This document shows positions 53,178-61,296 of a DNA stretch of 64,000 nucleotides, one piece after another. The notes under the pieces are model-generated. The model ran no database searches. It saw only the letters and a list, made by a program, of their open reading frames with translations, and was not told where the DNA came from. Source of the DNA: Lachnospira sp900551945 (GTDB lineage: Bacteria; Bacillota; Clostridia; Lachnospirales; Lachnospiraceae). Every line of letters starts with the position of its first letter. Position 1 is the first letter of the stretch. The stretch spans positions 1 to 64,000 of the forward strand of contig DBFCCI010000087.1 in assembly GCA_048380335.1 (NCBI GenBank). The letters are read 5' to 3'. The position numbers and the translations under genes are program-made.

Positions 53178-53381
53178 TATTGGGAAGTCGATGGATAAAA
53201 ACTAAGTAGTTCTAAGATGTGCTGATTTATGTATTGAAGCCGAACGTGAACGCAATCAATGCGACATCGTGTCGCTGATTGCTTGCCCCGACGTCCTTGT
53301 CGGGACATCACTGGTTTGTAACAGCACAACTAAGAACTACTAAGTTTTTACCATATACTCCCCAATATCATATCATTTTCC
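53164..53381 (+). repeat. Rep-B element at the 3' end of cbiB
   Basis: This 218-bp element has terminal inverted repeats of about 60 bp with some mismatches, starting GGAAAATGATATGATATT at both ends. The inner part is GC-richer, with nested hairpins GCAATCA/TGATTGC around GCGACATCGTGTCGC, and CCCGAC-GTCCTT-GTCGGG. The cbiB stop codon (53175-53177) is inside the left repeat. No ORF is present. It could act as a terminator. Confidence 0.88.
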
Positions 53382-53457
53382 TAGTGCGTTTTTACGATAT
53401 GTGTATTATATTTGAATTGAATGTAAAATTATTCTTGTGTTAGGAGAGTTGAATAAT

Positions 53458-54528
53458 ATGGAAAATGTTCATGGTGGAGATATTTATAGATATGATGATG
53501 TGCTTGATTTTTCGGCTAATATTAATCCACTTGGAACGCCTGAAACTGTGAAAAGGGCGATTGTTGGGAGTGTTTCTAATATTGGGGCATATCCGTCAAT
53601 GTATTGTGATAATTTAAGGGATAAGCTTGCTTTGTATTATAATAATAAAGGAAATGATATACATAGTGAGCAGATTATTTGTGGCAATGGGGCAGCAGAT
53701 GTTATTTTTCGCTATGCGTTTGCCCTAAGACCTAAAAATGCTCTTGTAATTTCGCCTTGTTTTGCAGAATATGAAAATGCGTTGAAAAGTGCAGGGTGTG
53801 AAAATATTTTCCATTATATGTTAAATACAACTACTTTTTGCATTGAAAATGATATTTTTAAGCTGTTAGATAATGACTTAGATGTGATTTTTTTGTGTAA
53901 TCCTAATAATCCTACAGGAATTGTTGTACCATGTGATATAATGTGTGGTATAGTAGCAAAGTGTGAAAAGAAAAATATAAAGGTTTTTATTGATGAGTGT
54001 TTTCTTGATTTTCTTGATAAGGAAGATGAGTATTCTTATATAGATAGAGTAAATACTTATAAAAATGTATTTGTATTAAAAGCATTTACAAAGATATATG
54101 CTATTGCGGGACTGCGATTGGGGTATGGCGTTACGGCTGATATTGAATTAATTGAAAAAATGTATGAAGTAGGTGCACCCTGGAATGTATCTACGTTGGC
54201 TCAGGTCGCAGGACTTGTGGCACTTGATGAAATAGAGTATAAGAATTATACAAAGCAGTATGTAAAGAATGAAAGACAGTATCTTTATGATGAATTTGAT
54301 AAGCTTAATATAAAGTATTGGAAAGGCGAAGCTGATTATATTTTTTTTAAGGCGCAGGATAATTTGAAGGAGAAGTTGCTTGATAAGGGTATTCTTATAA
54401 GGGATTGCAGTAATTATGTTAATCTTAGTAAGGGGTATTATAGGATTGCTGTGAAGGGGCATAAGGATAATGAGAAGCTTATTAAGGCTTTACGAGAAGT
54501 TAGTGGGGTATGGGGGAAAATGATATGA
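53458..54528 (+). CDS. cobD: threonine-phosphate decarboxylase
   Basis: CobD (356 residues) is a PLP enzyme that decarboxylates L-threonine phosphate to aminopropanol phosphate for CbiB. It belongs to the class-II aminotransferase fold, near histidinol-phosphate aminotransferase. Visible are VHGGDIYRYDDVLDFSANIN, NGAADVIFRYA, CNPNNPTGIVVP, DECFLDFL and the PLP lysine in VLKAFTKIYAIAGLRLGYG. The start is ATG 53458 behind AGGAGA. The C-terminal KMI and stop again come from a Rep-B element, and the gene is bracketed by two Rep-B copies. Confidence 0.92.
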   Translation: MENVHGGDIYRYDDVLDFSANINPLGTPETVKRAIVGSVSNIGAYPSMYCDNLRDKLALYYNNKGNDIHSEQIICGNGAADVIFRYAFALRPKNALVISPCFAEYENALKSAGCENIFHYMLNTTTFCIENDIFKLLDNDLDVIFLCNPNNPTGIVVPCDIMCGIVAKCEKKNIKVFIDECFLDFLDKEDEYSYIDRVNTYKNVFVLKAFTKIYAIAGLRLGYGVTADIELIEKMYEVGAPWNVSTLAQVAGLVALDEIEYKNYTKQYVKNERQYLYDEFDKLNIKYWKGEADYIFFKAQDNLKEKLLDKGILIRDCSNYVNLSKGYYRIAVKGHKDNEKLIKALREVSGVWGKMI

Positions 54529-54733
54529 TATTTGGCAGCTGATGGATAAAAATTAAGTAGTTCTAAGATGTGCTGATTTATGTGGTATAGCCGAACGTGA
54601 ACACACTCAATGCGACATCGTGTCGCTGAGTGCTTGCCTCGACGTCCTTGTCAGGGCATCACTGGTTTGTAAACAGCACAACTAAGAACTACTAAGTTTT
54701 TACCATATACTGCCAAATATCATATCATTTTCC
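54515..54733 (+). repeat. Rep-B element at the 3' end of cobD
   Basis: This 219-bp copy is closely similar to the one at 53164 and in the same orientation: GGAAAATGATATGATATT at the left, its inverse at the right, and the core hairpins with CACTCA/TGAGTG around GCGACATCGTGTCGC. The cobD stop codon (54526-54528) is in the left repeat. Confidence 0.88.
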
Positions 54734-54927
54734 TTGCGTTCTCCACTATATTTATTTAAAATGAATGAGCATTTTCATTATGTTTATTTAAGTTATAATA
54801 GATAGTATATTAATAATAAATATTTTTCTACATTTTCCTATGCTTATTAAAAATGTAATAAATAGTGTTTTGATAATAGTTGGTCAGTTGTCTTATGTTT
54901 TGTTATGCTTGTTGAATATATAATAAG

Positions 54928-55064
54928 TTATAAATAAGCAAATATAGAAAAATGCACAAAAATGGTTGTTTTTGTTTGTGCTTAAAATATATAAAAAAAT
55001 AAAGTATAATATGTTTTGTGGTATAGACGACATTGTGTAATATTTTTAATTTGCTGATTTATAG
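54928..55064. repeat. Rep-C element, full copy, upstream of cbiP
   Basis: The left end is TTATAAATAAGCAAATATAG and continues ATGCACAAAAATGG. The right end is ATTTTTAATTTGCTGATTTA. It is about 137 bp and is the reverse complement in layout of the copy at 48269. TAAAGTATAATATGTTTT lies in the centre and contains a possible -10 box (TATAAT). The stretch from 54734 to 54927 shows nothing else. Confidence 0.8.
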
Positions 55065-55129
55065 TAATAAGTTTTAGTTAATAAGTTCAAATGTAGGGGC
55101 TTTTAGAATATATAGAGAAAAGAGGTTTG

Positions 55130-56656
55130 ATGTTTGATATGGCTAGGTCTATAATGGTGCAGGGGACTATGTCTAATGCGGGTAAGAGCCTTTTGGCGGC
55201 GGGGTTGTGTCGTGTGTTTGTGCAGGATGGTTACAGAGTAGCTCCGTTTAAATCGCAGAATATGGCGCTTAATTCGTATATTACAAAAGATGGACTAGAG
55301 ATGGGTAGAGCGCAGGTTATGCAGGCGGAGGCGTGTGGAATTGAGCCAGAGGTTTATATGAATCCTATACTTTTAAAACCTACTAATGATATAGGTTCAC
55401 AGGTGATTGTAAATGGTGAAGTACAGGGCAATATGAAGGCTATGCAGTATTATAAAGAAAAGAGAAAGTATATTCCTAAAATAATGGAAGCTTATGAAAC
55501 ACTTTCATCAAAAAATGATATTATTGTAATTGAAGGTGCTGGCAGTCCAGCGGAGATTAATCTTAAGGAAAATGATATCGTAAATATGGGAATGGCTAAG
55601 ATGGCTAAAGCTCCTGTTCTTCTTGCAGGTGATATTGACAGAGGTGGTGTGTTTGCACAGCTTATTGGTACACTTATGCTTCTTGATGATGATGAAAAAG
55701 ATATTGTAAAAGGACTTGTTATTAATAAGTTTAGGGGAGATAAGGACATTTTAATGCCCGGAATTAAAATGCTTGAAGAACGTGGTGGTAAGCAAGTTTT
55801 AGGCGTTGTGCCATATCTTAATGTAGATATAGATGATGAAGACAGTTTGTCAGAAAGATTTAAGAAAAAGAGTAGTACAGGACTTATAGATATTGTTATT
55901 ATAAGACTTCCTAGAATATCTAACTTTACAGATTTTAACGTGTTTGAGTGTTTTAATGATGTAAATGTAAGATATGTCACATCACCACAGCAGTTTGGCA
56001 ATCCTGATATGGTTATTATTCCTGGAACAAAAAATACAATTGAAGACCTTATGTGGTTAAGGCAAAATGGACTTGAAGCTAAGATTATTAAAGCTTCATC
56101 AATGAATAAGGTAATATTTGGTATTTGCGGTGGCTTTCAGATGTTAGGAAATGTAATAGATGACCCAATTGGAGTTGAACATAAGGGAAGTATAAGGGGA
56201 ATGGGATTACTTTCGGTATCAACAGTATTTAAGGATAGTAAGACACGAACAAGAGTGAATGGACATTTTAAAAATGTGCAGGGAGTATTACAAGCTCTTA
56301 ATGGTCTTAGTATTGAAGGGTATGAGATACACATGGGAGAAACTACAAATAATACTTCTTCAATGTGTGAGCTTACATTTTATGAAAATACTCAGAGTGA
56401 AAAAGCAAGTATTAAAGAAGATGGTGCACAGCATGAAAATGTTTATGGAAGTTATGTTCATGGAATATTTGACGCTCCTGATGTTGCAAAAAGTATTGTA
56501 ATGTCATTATTTCGTGAAAAAGGACTTGACTATCAACAGATTAAGGCTTTTAATATTGAAGAATATAAGCAAAAGCAGTATGATATTTTGGCAGACGCAA
56601 TAAGAAGTTCTATGGATATGAATAAAATATATGAAATAATAGATAAAGGAATATAA
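55130..56656 (+). CDS. cbiP: cobyric acid synthase
   Basis: CbiP/CobQ (508 residues) amidates the b, d, e and g side chains of adenosylcobyrinic acid a,c-diamide. Motifs are SIMVQGTMSNAGKSLLAAGL, APFKSQNMALNSYITKDGLE, EGAGSPAEINL, LAGDIDRGGVFAQLIGTLML, IPGTKNTIEDLMWLRQNGL, the catalytic Cys in GICGGFQMLG and the His in YGSYVHGIFD. The start is uncertain: AAGAGG (55120-55125) is 4 bases from ATG 55130 and 13 from ATG 55139; family starts resemble the latter. Transcription may depend on sequence in the Rep-C element upstream. Confidence 0.93.
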   Translation: MFDMARSIMVQGTMSNAGKSLLAAGLCRVFVQDGYRVAPFKSQNMALNSYITKDGLEMGRAQVMQAEACGIEPEVYMNPILLKPTNDIGSQVIVNGEVQGNMKAMQYYKEKRKYIPKIMEAYETLSSKNDIIVIEGAGSPAEINLKENDIVNMGMAKMAKAPVLLAGDIDRGGVFAQLIGTLMLLDDDEKDIVKGLVINKFRGDKDILMPGIKMLEERGGKQVLGVVPYLNVDIDDEDSLSERFKKKSSTGLIDIVIIRLPRISNFTDFNVFECFNDVNVRYVTSPQQFGNPDMVIIPGTKNTIEDLMWLRQNGLEAKIIKASSMNKVIFGICGGFQMLGNVIDDPIGVEHKGSIRGMGLLSVSTVFKDSKTRTRVNGHFKNVQGVLQALNGLSIEGYEIHMGETTNNTSSMCELTFYENTQSEKASIKEDGAQHENVYGSYVHGIFDAPDVAKSIVMSLFREKGLDYQQIKAFNIEEYKQKQYDILADAIRSSMDMNKIYEIIDKGI

Positions 56657-56660
56657 TAAT

Positions 56661-57302
56661 ATGGAAAAGGAAATAAATGGTATACATTTTGAAAATGTAC
56701 CACCTAAGGAAATAGAAAGAAGAAGTTTTGAACTTTTAACAAATGAGCTTTGTGGGAGAACATTTAACAAAGACGAAGAACCAATTATTAAAAGAGTAAT
56801 ACATACTTCAGCAGATTTTGATTATGCAGATAACCTTTGTTTTTCAAAAGATGTTGTAAAGCTTGCAAAACAAGCTATAGAAAATGGTGCATGTATAGTC
56901 ACTGATACGCAAATGGCAAAGGCGGGAATTAATAAAAAGACACTTGCTAGGTATGGTGGAGAAGTGTTTTGTTTTATGAGTGATAAGGATGTTGCGATAG
57001 AAGCGGCACAAAGACAGATTACAAGGGCAGCAGTCAGCATGGAAAAAATGTGTGAGATAGATAGAGATATAATTGTTGCTGTAGGAAATGCCCCAACAGC
57101 ACTTATACGTCTTTATGAGCTTATAAAAGAAGGCAAGATAATGCCTAAGGCTATAATAGGTGTTCCAGTAGGATTTGTTAATGTTGTACAAGCTAAGGAA
57201 TTGATAATGCAGGCTGGTGTTCCTTATATAGTTGCAAAAGGACGAAAAGGCGGAAGTAATGTGGCAGCAGCTATATGTAATGCGTTATTATATAATATTT
57301 AA
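56661..57302 (+). CDS. cbiC: cobalt-precorrin-8 methylmutase
   Basis: CbiC/CobH (213 residues) moves a methyl group from C11 to C12 to form cobyrinic acid. Typical segments are IERRSFELLTNELCGRTF, VIHTSADFDYADNLCFSKDV, IVTDTQMAKAGINKKTLARY, VAVGNAPTALIRLYELIKEG and IGVPVGFVNVVQAKELIMQA. His49, needed for catalysis, is in the VIHTSADFDY motif. The start is 4 bases after the cbiP stop, so the two are coupled. Confidence 0.93.
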   Translation: MEKEINGIHFENVPPKEIERRSFELLTNELCGRTFNKDEEPIIKRVIHTSADFDYADNLCFSKDVVKLAKQAIENGACIVTDTQMAKAGINKKTLARYGGEVFCFMSDKDVAIEAAQRQITRAAVSMEKMCEIDRDIIVAVGNAPTALIRLYELIKEGKIMPKAIIGVPVGFVNVVQAKELIMQAGVPYIVAKGRKGGSNVAAAICNALLYNI

Positions 57303-57426
57303 AACTATTAAATATATTACTTTTATTTACACGAAAAATAAACCAAAATCCGCAGATTGCACGAGAACTTGGTGGCTATCGTGATGACTTGATAATATAT
57401 CTTTTTAAGAAACGGAGTGAAGATAA

Positions 57427-58650
57427 ATGGTATTACAAATGATTGGTGTTGACTATGAAAATGCAGATATACATGTAAGGTCGGCGTTTGCATTTCAACA
57501 TCACGCAGTAAGTGACATTTTGACATATATAAAAGAAAATATGAATGTAAGTGGAGCAGTACTTATATCTACTTGTAATAGAACGGAGTTGTATATAAGT
57601 GCAGCTGAAAAAATTACTAATCTAAAAGAGCAAATGTGTTTTTTAGGAAATGCTTCATTTGAAACGTATTCAAAGTATATGACGGAAAGAGAAGATACAG
57701 AAGTTGTAGACCATTTATTTAAACTGGCGTGTGGAATGAAGTCTAAGATATTTGGCGAAGACCAGATTATAACACAAGTTAAAAATTCGCTTACCCTTGC
57801 AAGAGAAAGCAATGCGACAGACCCAGTGCTTGAAAGGCTCTTTAAAATGGCAATTACAGCAGCCAAAAAGGTTAAGTCAACAGTAAGGTTAAGTGCTGTT
57901 GAGGCATCTGTTATACAAGAGTTAAAAAATGTTCTTGATAAAGATTTTGATACGCTTAAGGATAAGAAGTGTATAGTAATAGGAAATGGTCAGATAGGTC
58001 AACTAGCTTCAGAATTTATGGTAAAGCAGGGGGCGTTAGTGACTGTTACTATAAGAAATTATAAAACAAAAAAGGTAAATGTACCAGAGGGTTGTAAAAT
58101 AATTGATTATAGAGATAGATATAGTATATTAAAAGACTTTGACATTATAATAAGTGCAACAACAAGCCCACATTATACAATAAAGTATAGTGAGTGTCAT
58201 CACCTTCTTGAAGATGGAAGATTTCGTGTAATGGCAGATTTGGCAGTACCACATGATATTTCAGAAGAATTTTCACAAAATCCTAATATCAAGATGTATG
58301 ATATAGATAATCTTGGCGGTGTTAATACAGGAATTGACAATGAAGCAGTAGTGCAGGCAGAAAATATTATCGAAGAATATAAAAGGCGTTTTTATTCTGA
58401 TGAAGATGTAAAGCAGTATATAGATGTTATACAAGCAATAGGTGAAGTTGCAGGCACAATAACTTATAGTCGTATAGAAAAGGATATTAAGTCAGATATA
58501 GAAAATGGAAATGATGACCTTGAAAGTATTATCAGTGATGGAACTAAAAGAACCATTACATCAATGCTTTACAATTTGAAAAAACATTTGCCGAAGGAAT
58601 ATTGGACAGCTTGTATTGAAGCATTTAGACAAGACTTTGAAAGCAAATAA
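57427..58650 (+). CDS. hemA: glutamyl-tRNA reductase
   Basis: HemA (407 residues) reduces glutamyl-tRNA to glutamate-1-semialdehyde, the first step of tetrapyrrole synthesis. The active-site Cys is in LISTCNRTELYIS (about residue 45), followed by LFKLACGMKSKIFGEDQIIT, the NADPH domain with KCIVIGNGQIGQLASEFM, and RVMADLAVPHDI. The C-terminal dimerisation helix is present. The 125-base gap before it holds no clear feature besides a GAAACGGAG site. Confidence 0.93.
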   Translation: MVLQMIGVDYENADIHVRSAFAFQHHAVSDILTYIKENMNVSGAVLISTCNRTELYISAAEKITNLKEQMCFLGNASFETYSKYMTEREDTEVVDHLFKLACGMKSKIFGEDQIITQVKNSLTLARESNATDPVLERLFKMAITAAKKVKSTVRLSAVEASVIQELKNVLDKDFDTLKDKKCIVIGNGQIGQLASEFMVKQGALVTVTIRNYKTKKVNVPEGCKIIDYRDRYSILKDFDIIISATTSPHYTIKYSECHHLLEDGRFRVMADLAVPHDISEEFSQNPNIKMYDIDNLGGVNTGIDNEAVVQAENIIEEYKRRFYSDEDVKQYIDVIQAIGEVAGTITYSRIEKDIKSDIENGNDDLESIISDGTKRTITSMLYNLKKHLPKEYWTACIEAFRQDFESK

Positions 58651-58669
58651 TTAAAAAGGAAGATTATTT

Positions 58670-59551
58670 ATGAAAAAACATATACGTGTAGGGAGTCGTG
58701 ATAGTAAATTAGCAATAGCTCAGACTATGCTTGTATTAGACGAGATTAAAAAAGCTAATCCCGACGTTGAGCTTGAATTAATTACAATGAAAACAACAGG
58801 TGACAAGATACTTGATAGAAGCCTTGATAAGATAGGCGGAAAAGGACTATTTGTAAAGGAGTTAGATAAAGCACTTCTTGATGGTAAAATAGATATTGCG
58901 ATACACAGTCTTAAAGATTTGCCAATGCAGGTTAATCCAGATATTCCAGTGGTAGGATATTCTAAAAGGGAAGACGCAAGAGATGTAATGATTATAAAGG
59001 CAGGCTGTGAAAATAGCTTTGAAAGTGGTATTATTGGTACATCGAGCAAAAGGCGTGAAATACAGCTTCAAAAAATGTACCCTAATGCAAAGTTTAAAGG
59101 CATAAGGGGGAATGTACAGACACGTTTAAATAAGCTTGAAACACAGGATTATTGCGCTACTGTTCTTGCTATGGCAGGGCTTAAAAGGTTAGGAATGACT
59201 AATTGTATTAGTCGTGTGTTTGAAGTAGATGAAGTAATTCCAGCTTGCGGTCAAGGTATTCTTGCAATACAAGCAAGGCGTGATATGGACTGTTCATTTT
59301 TAGAAAATGTAATTGATAATAATTCCTATATAGCAGCTACGGCAGAAAGAGCATTTACTGCTACGTTAGACGGTGGTTGTAGTTCCCCAATAGCCGCTTA
59401 TGCTAAGATACAAGGGCAAGACCTTGTATTAAGAGGCTTGTATTACAATGAAGAAACAAAAGAATACTACACAGGTATTAAAAAAGGAAATGTTAATGAA
59501 GCACAAAAAATAGGCGAGAAGTTAGCATTTGAATTAAAAAACAGTTATTAA
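58670..59551 (+). CDS. hemC: hydroxymethylbilane synthase (porphobilinogen deaminase)
   Basis: HemC (293 residues) joins four porphobilinogens into hydroxymethylbilane. Family motifs: IRVGSRDSKLAIAQTMLVLD, GKGLFVKELDKALLDGKIDI, AIHSLKDLPMQ, GTSSKRREIQLQKMYP, IRGNVQTRLNKLE and the dipyrromethane-cofactor Cys in TLDGGCSSPIAAYAK. It starts 19 bases after hemA behind AAAAGGAAG. Confidence 0.95.
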   Translation: MKKHIRVGSRDSKLAIAQTMLVLDEIKKANPDVELELITMKTTGDKILDRSLDKIGGKGLFVKELDKALLDGKIDIAIHSLKDLPMQVNPDIPVVGYSKREDARDVMIIKAGCENSFESGIIGTSSKRREIQLQKMYPNAKFKGIRGNVQTRLNKLETQDYCATVLAMAGLKRLGMTNCISRVFEVDEVIPACGQGILAIQARRDMDCSFLENVIDNNSYIAATAERAFTATLDGGCSSPIAAYAKIQGQDLVLRGLYYNEETKEYYTGIKKGNVNEAQKIGEKLAFELKNSY

Positions 59552-59586
59552 TTTGGAGTGGAAAGGAGTGAAATTAGAAAATAAAT

Positions 59587-61146
59587 ATGAGTGATAAGGG
59601 AAAAGTATGGCTTGTAGGAGCAGGTCCGGGGGATAGAGAGCTTCTTACAAGAAAAGCTATAGATGTAATTAATATGGCAGATGTTATTATATATGACGCA
59701 TTAATAAGTATGGAAATTCTTTGCCTTTTGCCACAAGAAGCAGAGCTTATCAATGCAGGTAAGCGTTCAAGTCACCATCTTATGAAGCAGGAGGATATCA
59801 ACAAGCTTCTAGTGGAGAAAGCATTGCAAGGTAAGCACGTTGTAAGATTAAAGGGGGGCGACCCTTTTGTGTTTGGCAGAGGTGGCGAAGAATTAGAACT
59901 TTTAGCTAAGAATGACATACCTTATGAAGTAATCCCCGGAATTACTTCATCCATTGCAGTTGCAACATATAATGGAATACCTGTTACGCATAGAGATTAT
60001 ACATCTTCGTTTCATGTTATTACAGGGCATAAAAGACAAGGGCAAGAATTAAATATTGATTTTAATTCGCTTGTTGATATAAATGGTACACTTGTATTTT
60101 TAATGGGAGTAGCTTCGCTTGAAGCTATTTGCACAGGTCTTATAAATGCAGGAATGAACCCTGATATGCCAGCGGCTGTACTTGAGAAAGGAACTACTTG
60201 CAGGCAAAGAAAAGTATTAGCTAGTATTTCTAAGTTAAAAGAAACAGCAGATAAAAATAATATACAAAGTCCAGCTATTATTATTGTTGGAAAGGTGTGT
60301 GCGCTTTCTGATGAATTTACATGGTTTGAGAAGTTACCGTTATTTGGCAAGCAAATCGTTGTAACTCGACCTGAAAATAGTGCTTCAAAATTAGCAATGC
60401 GACTTAAAAAGTTAGGAGCGCAAGTAATTGAATTTCCAACGATAAAGACGGTAGGAATTGAAAATAACAGTGAAAGTAATAGAGCGCATAATTTAGCAGT
60501 TGTAAGTGAAGCTATAGACGATATACAAGCATCTAATAAGCAGGATTGTATTTCATTTACAAGTTCAAGAGGTGTTGAACATTTCTTTGATATATTAAGG
60601 CTTCTTAAAAAAGATATAAGACATTTACTAGCCAATAAAAATCTTACATTTGCTGTTTTGGGAAGTGGAACTTATAATGCGCTTGCTAAGTATGGCATTT
60701 ATGCTGAATATATGCCAAATGTTTATTCGGCGTATGATTTAGGAAATGTTATTGCAAAGAATTGGAAAAATGGACAAGGAAAAGATGGAACTGTTTATAT
60801 CTTTAGAGCAATGGAGGGTTCTGTAGATATTAATAAGGTATTTGATAAGGAAAATATTACATATAAGGATATAGCTGTGTATAGAACTATTTATGAAAAA
60901 AATAGTCACATTACTGATAAAATGTATGAAACCTTTCAAAATAACGAGATTGACTATGTGATGTTTACAAGTGGTTCGACAGTAAAAGGCTTTGTAAATG
61001 CTTTGCCAAAGGTTGATTTTACAAGGATAAATGCTGTGTGTATTGGTGCGCAAACGGCTAAAGAAGCTAGTAAATATGGTATGAATATTACGATTTCTGA
61101 TAAAGCTGAGATTGATAGCATGATAGATGTTGTATTAAAGCAGTAG
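59587..61146 (+). CDS. cobA/hemD: CobA-HemD fusion: uroporphyrinogen-III C-methyltransferase and synthase
   Basis: This 519-residue protein joins two enzymes. Residues 1-245 are the SAM-dependent uroporphyrinogen-III methylase that makes precorrin-2 (KVWLVGAGPGDRELLTRKAI, HVVRLKGGDPFVFGRGGEEL, IPGITSSIAVATYNGIPVTH, VFLMGVASLEAICTGL). Residues about 250-519 are uroporphyrinogen-III synthase (LFGKQIVVTRPENSASKL, CISFTSSRGVEHFFDIL, DYVMFTSGSTVKGFVNALP, CIGAQTAKEASKYGM). The fusion is common in Clostridia and channels uroporphyrinogen III toward corrin and siroheme. Precorrin-2 dehydrogenase is not fused here and was not found. Confidence 0.94.
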   Translation: MSDKGKVWLVGAGPGDRELLTRKAIDVINMADVIIYDALISMEILCLLPQEAELINAGKRSSHHLMKQEDINKLLVEKALQGKHVVRLKGGDPFVFGRGGEELELLAKNDIPYEVIPGITSSIAVATYNGIPVTHRDYTSSFHVITGHKRQGQELNIDFNSLVDINGTLVFLMGVASLEAICTGLINAGMNPDMPAAVLEKGTTCRQRKVLASISKLKETADKNNIQSPAIIIVGKVCALSDEFTWFEKLPLFGKQIVVTRPENSASKLAMRLKKLGAQVIEFPTIKTVGIENNSESNRAHNLAVVSEAIDDIQASNKQDCISFTSSRGVEHFFDILRLLKKDIRHLLANKNLTFAVLGSGTYNALAKYGIYAEYMPNVYSAYDLGNVIAKNWKNGQGKDGTVYIFRAMEGSVDINKVFDKENITYKDIAVYRTIYEKNSHITDKMYETFQNNEIDYVMFTSGSTVKGFVNALPKVDFTRINAVCIGAQTAKEASKYGMNITISDKAEIDSMIDVVLKQ

Positions 61147-61296
61147 ATGTTATGTAATCTTGAATTTGCATATTTTGTAACTTTAGATTGCAGAAAATAT
61201 ATTATAATTATAATATTTTAAATAAATATATTGAAGTTCAAGATATGAAAATTTAATGTGGTTAGTTTGTTATAAATTTTAAGAAAGGATAAAGTT

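Noticed and set aside
60012..60635. A 207-codon minus-strand open frame within the cobA-hemD gene
   Set aside because: It lies wholly inside a well-supported gene and has the composition of a shadow frame.
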